The notes under the pieces are model-generated. The model was not told the origin of the DNA. It was given only the letters and a program-made list of their open reading frames with translations, and ran no database searches. Both the position numbers and the translations under genes were made by a program. A stretch of 64,000 bases of DNA, from assembly GCA_963774345.1 (NCBI GenBank), contig CAVZFB010000057.1:62001-126000 (forward strand), read 5' to 3'. Shown here piece by piece: positions 61,383 through 64,000 of the stretch. Source of the stretch: AP-15 sp963774345. Lineage in GTDB: Bacteria; Pseudomonadota; Alphaproteobacteria; ATCC43930; CGMCC-115725. Numbering within the stretch: position 1 is the first letter of the stretch; each line of letters begins with the position of its first letter.

Positions 61383-62391
61383 TCAGCCGCCGGCGGCCCC
61401 TTCGGTGTTAACGTAGACCGCGTAGACGGATTGGCTCGCCGCCATGAGCAGGCGGTTTCGCTTGCGTCCGCCAAAGCACAGATTGGCGCAGCGTTCGGGG
61501 AGTGCGATCTCGCCGATCATGGTCGCGTCCGGGGCAAAGACGACGACCCCGTTGAGCGCGCTGGTCATCCCCCAGCCGCACCACAAATTTCCGTGAACGT
61601 CGCAGCGGAACCCGTCGGGACGTCCCCTCTCCGGCGCTGACGAAGATCCGCCCATTGGCCAGCCTGGCGCCATCGTCGACGACATCGAAGACGCGGATCT
61701 GCCGTGGTACCGACCGTGACTCGACAACGTAGAGTTTGGTTTCGTCAGGAGAGAAGCACAGCCCGTTCGGCCCGTTGATGTCGCCGGCAACGACCGCGGC
61801 GCGACCTGTCGCGGCGTCGACCCGGTAGACGTTGGTTGGCAGTTCGGGAGGTGATCTGTCGCCTTCGTAATTCCCCAAAATCCCAAAAGGCGGATCGGTG
61901 AACCAGATCGAATCGTCCGATTTGACGACGACGTCGTTTGGCGAGTTCAGGCGCTTGCCGTCAAAACGGTCGAGGATGACGGTGATCGCACCGTCATATT
62001 CGGTGCGGGTGACCCGCCGCCCCTCGTGCTCGCAGGTGACAAGTCGCCCCTGGCGGTCGCGGGTGTTGCCGTTGGCGTGGTTCGACGGCTTGCGAAAGAC
62101 GCCCAACGCGCCGCTTTCTTCATCCCACCGCATGATGCGATTGTTGGGGATGTCGCTCCACAACAGATAACGGCCGTCACCGAACCACACCGGCCCTTCG
62201 GCCCAGCGAAATCCGGTCGCAAGCCGCTCGACCGCAGCATTGAATGGCGGCTTGATCGCGTCGAACCGTGGATCCAGCGTCCGGATCGCCGGGTCCGGAT
62301 AGCTCTGCGCCGGTTCCCAGCGGCTGGGTGCGCGCGATGTAGCCGCACCAATTATCGGCGTGCCAGCCGATCCTTCTACGATTGCGCTCAT
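61383..62391 (-). pseudogene. SMP-30/gluconolactonase-family hydrolase, one frameshift
   Basis: From ATG 62391 the beta-propeller reads RWAEGPVWFGDGRYLLWSDI, GNTRDRQGRLVTCEHEGRRV, RLNSPNDVVVKSDDSIWFTD (metal Glu/Asn/Asp sites) and INGPNGLCFSPDETKLYVVE. At about 61625 one extra G moves the frame; the next frame continues GRPDGFRCDVHGNLWCGWGM and IGEIALPERCANLCFGGRKR to a TGA at 61383. The reconstructed enzyme has about 335 residues and hydrolyses lactones. Confidence 0.83.
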
Positions 62392-62507
62392 CAGCCCTGC
62401 CTTGCCGATCGCAACGGGCCGGATCGAGCATCACGCCCGTCCGGCTCCGTTTGCCGAGATCTCCCTGATCTCGACCGAGATCGTCTCACGACCCGGGCAG
62501 GCTATCG

Positions 62508-63768
62508 TCAGATGGCCTTTTCCTCGCGCAAAGCCGCCAGCTCTTCCTTGCTGAGCCCGAGGAGGCTCGAATAAACGGCGTCGGTGTCGGCGCCGAGCAG
62601 TGGCGAGGCGGTGATCGGCACTTTCGAGCCGCTCATCTTGACCGGCCAGCCCGGCATCTTGAAGTCGCCGCGCACCGGGTGCTTGACGGTGACGAAGATC
62701 TCGCGGCGATTGAGGTCGGGATCGTTCGACAATTCCATCGTGTCCATGACCGCCCCGGCGGGAATGCCCTGCTCGCCGAGCCGTTTCATGACCTCGAGCT
62801 TGTCGTACTGCTTGGTCCATTCAGAGAGCATTTCGTCGACCACGTGGCGGTTCTTGAACCGCTCCTCCGGGCTGTCGAAACGCGGGTCGCCGCTCAGGTC
62901 TTCGCGCCCCATCATCTTCAGGATTCGTTCCCAATGCTGTTGGTTGGCGCGTGACGTATAGATGTAGCAATAGTCGTTCGGGCCGCCGCCCTTGCACGGA
63001 TAGGTCTCGCTCGGCGAATTGGTGCCCATGATGCTCTGATTGCCCATGCGCGGCGCGGCATGGCCCCACAAATATTGGGCGGCGTAGGAGATGCGGCCGT
63101 AATTGATCACGCATTCCTGCATCGCACACTGAATGTGCTGGCCCTCGCCGGTGAACTGGCGCTGATAGAGTGCACCGAGGACGCCGATCGCGGCGTGCAG
63201 CCCGGTGCCGGTGTCGCCGATCGTCGGACCCGGTTTGATCGGCCGGCCGTCGGGCTCGCCGGTGATCGACATCGCGCCGCCGGTCGCCTGCGCGATCATG
63301 TCAAAGGCGAGATAGTTCTTGTAGGGGCTGTCCTCGCCGAAGCCCTTGACCGCGACGTAGATGATGCGCGGATTGATCTCGCGCACCACGTCATAGCCGA
63401 AGCCCAGCCGTTCGATGACGCCGGGTGCGAAATTCTCGGCAAAGACATCGCCCTTTTCGATCAGCCCGCGCAGGACGGCGCGCCCCTTGCTCGGTCTTCA
63501 GATTGGCGGTGACGCTCTTCTTGTTGGCGTTGAGCAGCATGAAGTACTGGGAATCGACGCCCTTTTTGTCGGTCGACGCGCCGCGGCCCTGCTCGCCCCT
63601 GGTCGGCTCCTCGACCTTGATCACCTCGGCGCCGAGCCATGCCAAGGTCAGGGTGCACGACGTGCCGGCCTCGAATTGGGTCAGGTCCACCACCCTGACG
63701 CCGTGCAAGGCGCCGCGCTGCACGCTCGGAGCCTGGCCGTTCGTGTCAGGCGTCGGGTCGTTCGGCAT
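62508..63768 (-). pseudogene. Class III (CaiB/BaiF) CoA-transferase, one frameshift
   Basis: ATG 63768 follows GGAGGGA. The N-terminal part reads GVRVVDLTQFEAGTSCTLTL and AWLGAEVIKVEEPTRGEQGR, with ANKKSVTANLKTEQG. At about 63490 an extra G shifts the frame; the next frame gives GDVFAENFAPGVIERLGFGY then RIIYVAVKGFGEDSPYKNYL and AFDMIAQATGGAMSITGEPD, with the catalytic Asp in FDMIAQ. The reconstructed protein of about 420 residues matches formyl-CoA or succinyl-CoA-type transferases. Donor and acceptor are unknown. Confidence 0.85.
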
Positions 63769-64000
63769 ATTATTCCCTCCTGGTCGTGCGTTCGCTGCCG
63801 CCGGTCGGCCTCACGCTCAGTCTATCGCCGTGAGGCTGCGATGACCACACGGGCGATGCGCCGATCGGCTATGCTTTATCGGAACAGTCAGCCTTCTTGG
63901 GGGCAGCGTCAACGCTTTCCGATAGTTGCATTGCGGCTACAACAGGCGCCCGCCCCGACAATCGAGCGCTGCAGACGCGTGTGATACGGGTGCTGCGGAA

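Noticed and set aside
1..64000. CRISPR arrays
   Set aside because: No series of regularly spaced short repeats was seen. The only tandem repeats are the two-unit repeat at 23.7 kb and the IS21-like repeat at 3.9 kb.

Overview
This is a GC-rich window from an alphaproteobacterium, probably Hyphomicrobiales or Rhodospirillales. The evidence is a MucR/Ros regulator, a RibB-like enzyme with a degenerate second domain, TcuA, AI-2E transporter and OmpA-lipoprotein genes, a PEP-CTERM remnant, and frequent GTG/TTG starts with good GGAGG sites. I cannot place it to genus. There is one tRNA (tRNA-Ser, GGA), no rRNA, and I see no CRISPR array or riboswitch.

Layout. 0-5.4 kb is a gene graveyard: a frameshifted LprI/retropepsin gene, an IS110 piece fused to a collapsed MFS gene, an NnrU piece, an IS5 piece, an SDR tail and a 68-bp IS21-like mini-element. 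Intact VOC, SDR and HpaI-aldolase genes lie between them. 5.4-7.6 kb is a lower-GC SRPBCC plus GMC-oxidoreductase pair. 7.7-26.1 kb is an accessory region. It holds an integrative element next to tRNA-Ser (tyrosine integrase, AlpA-like HTH, a 1107-residue toprim/helicase protein and small genes), a second truncated copy of the toprim gene's 3' end at 9 kb, IS5 and IS110 remnants, a polysaccharide deacetylase with a PEP-CTERM remnant, a signalling set (five-GAF histidine kinase, response regulator) and an adenylate cyclase cut off by mobile DNA. 26.2-34.8 kb is catabolic and mixed: SGNH hydrolase, fumarylacetoacetase, a maleate-isomerase-like protein without the usual cysteines, a P1 peptidase, an amidohydrolase, MucR and an IS1595 remnant. 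34.9-44.5 kb is a cell-surface polysaccharide locus: FkbM methyltransferase, two head-to-head paralogues of an unnamed family, a glycosyltransferase, KpsT-, KpsE- and KpsC-like proteins. 44.6-64 kb is mostly catabolic: amidohydrolase, FrnE-like oxidoreductase, an acyl-CoA synthetase/SDR/phosphotransferase/DUF6285 operon, RibB-like protein, MFS transporter, TcuA, GFA protein, AI-2E transporter, OmpA lipoprotein, SMP-30 lactonase and a class III CoA-transferase.

A pattern crosses the whole window. At least a dozen conserved genes are interrupted by single-base indels, often one base too many or too few in a short G/C run, while the protein reads on cleanly in the next frame. This looks more like uncorrected long-read assembly than mass pseudogenisation, although the truncated IS and gene fragments are real decay. 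Frameshifted genes are given here over their full reconstructed span.

The best candidates for something undescribed are: the polysaccharide locus, where a C-terminal beta-rich module appears to be shared by the FkbM methyltransferase and two divergent paralogues; and the toprim/helicase protein, where an in-frame amber codon separates the protein from a conserved XRE-type HTH in both copies.
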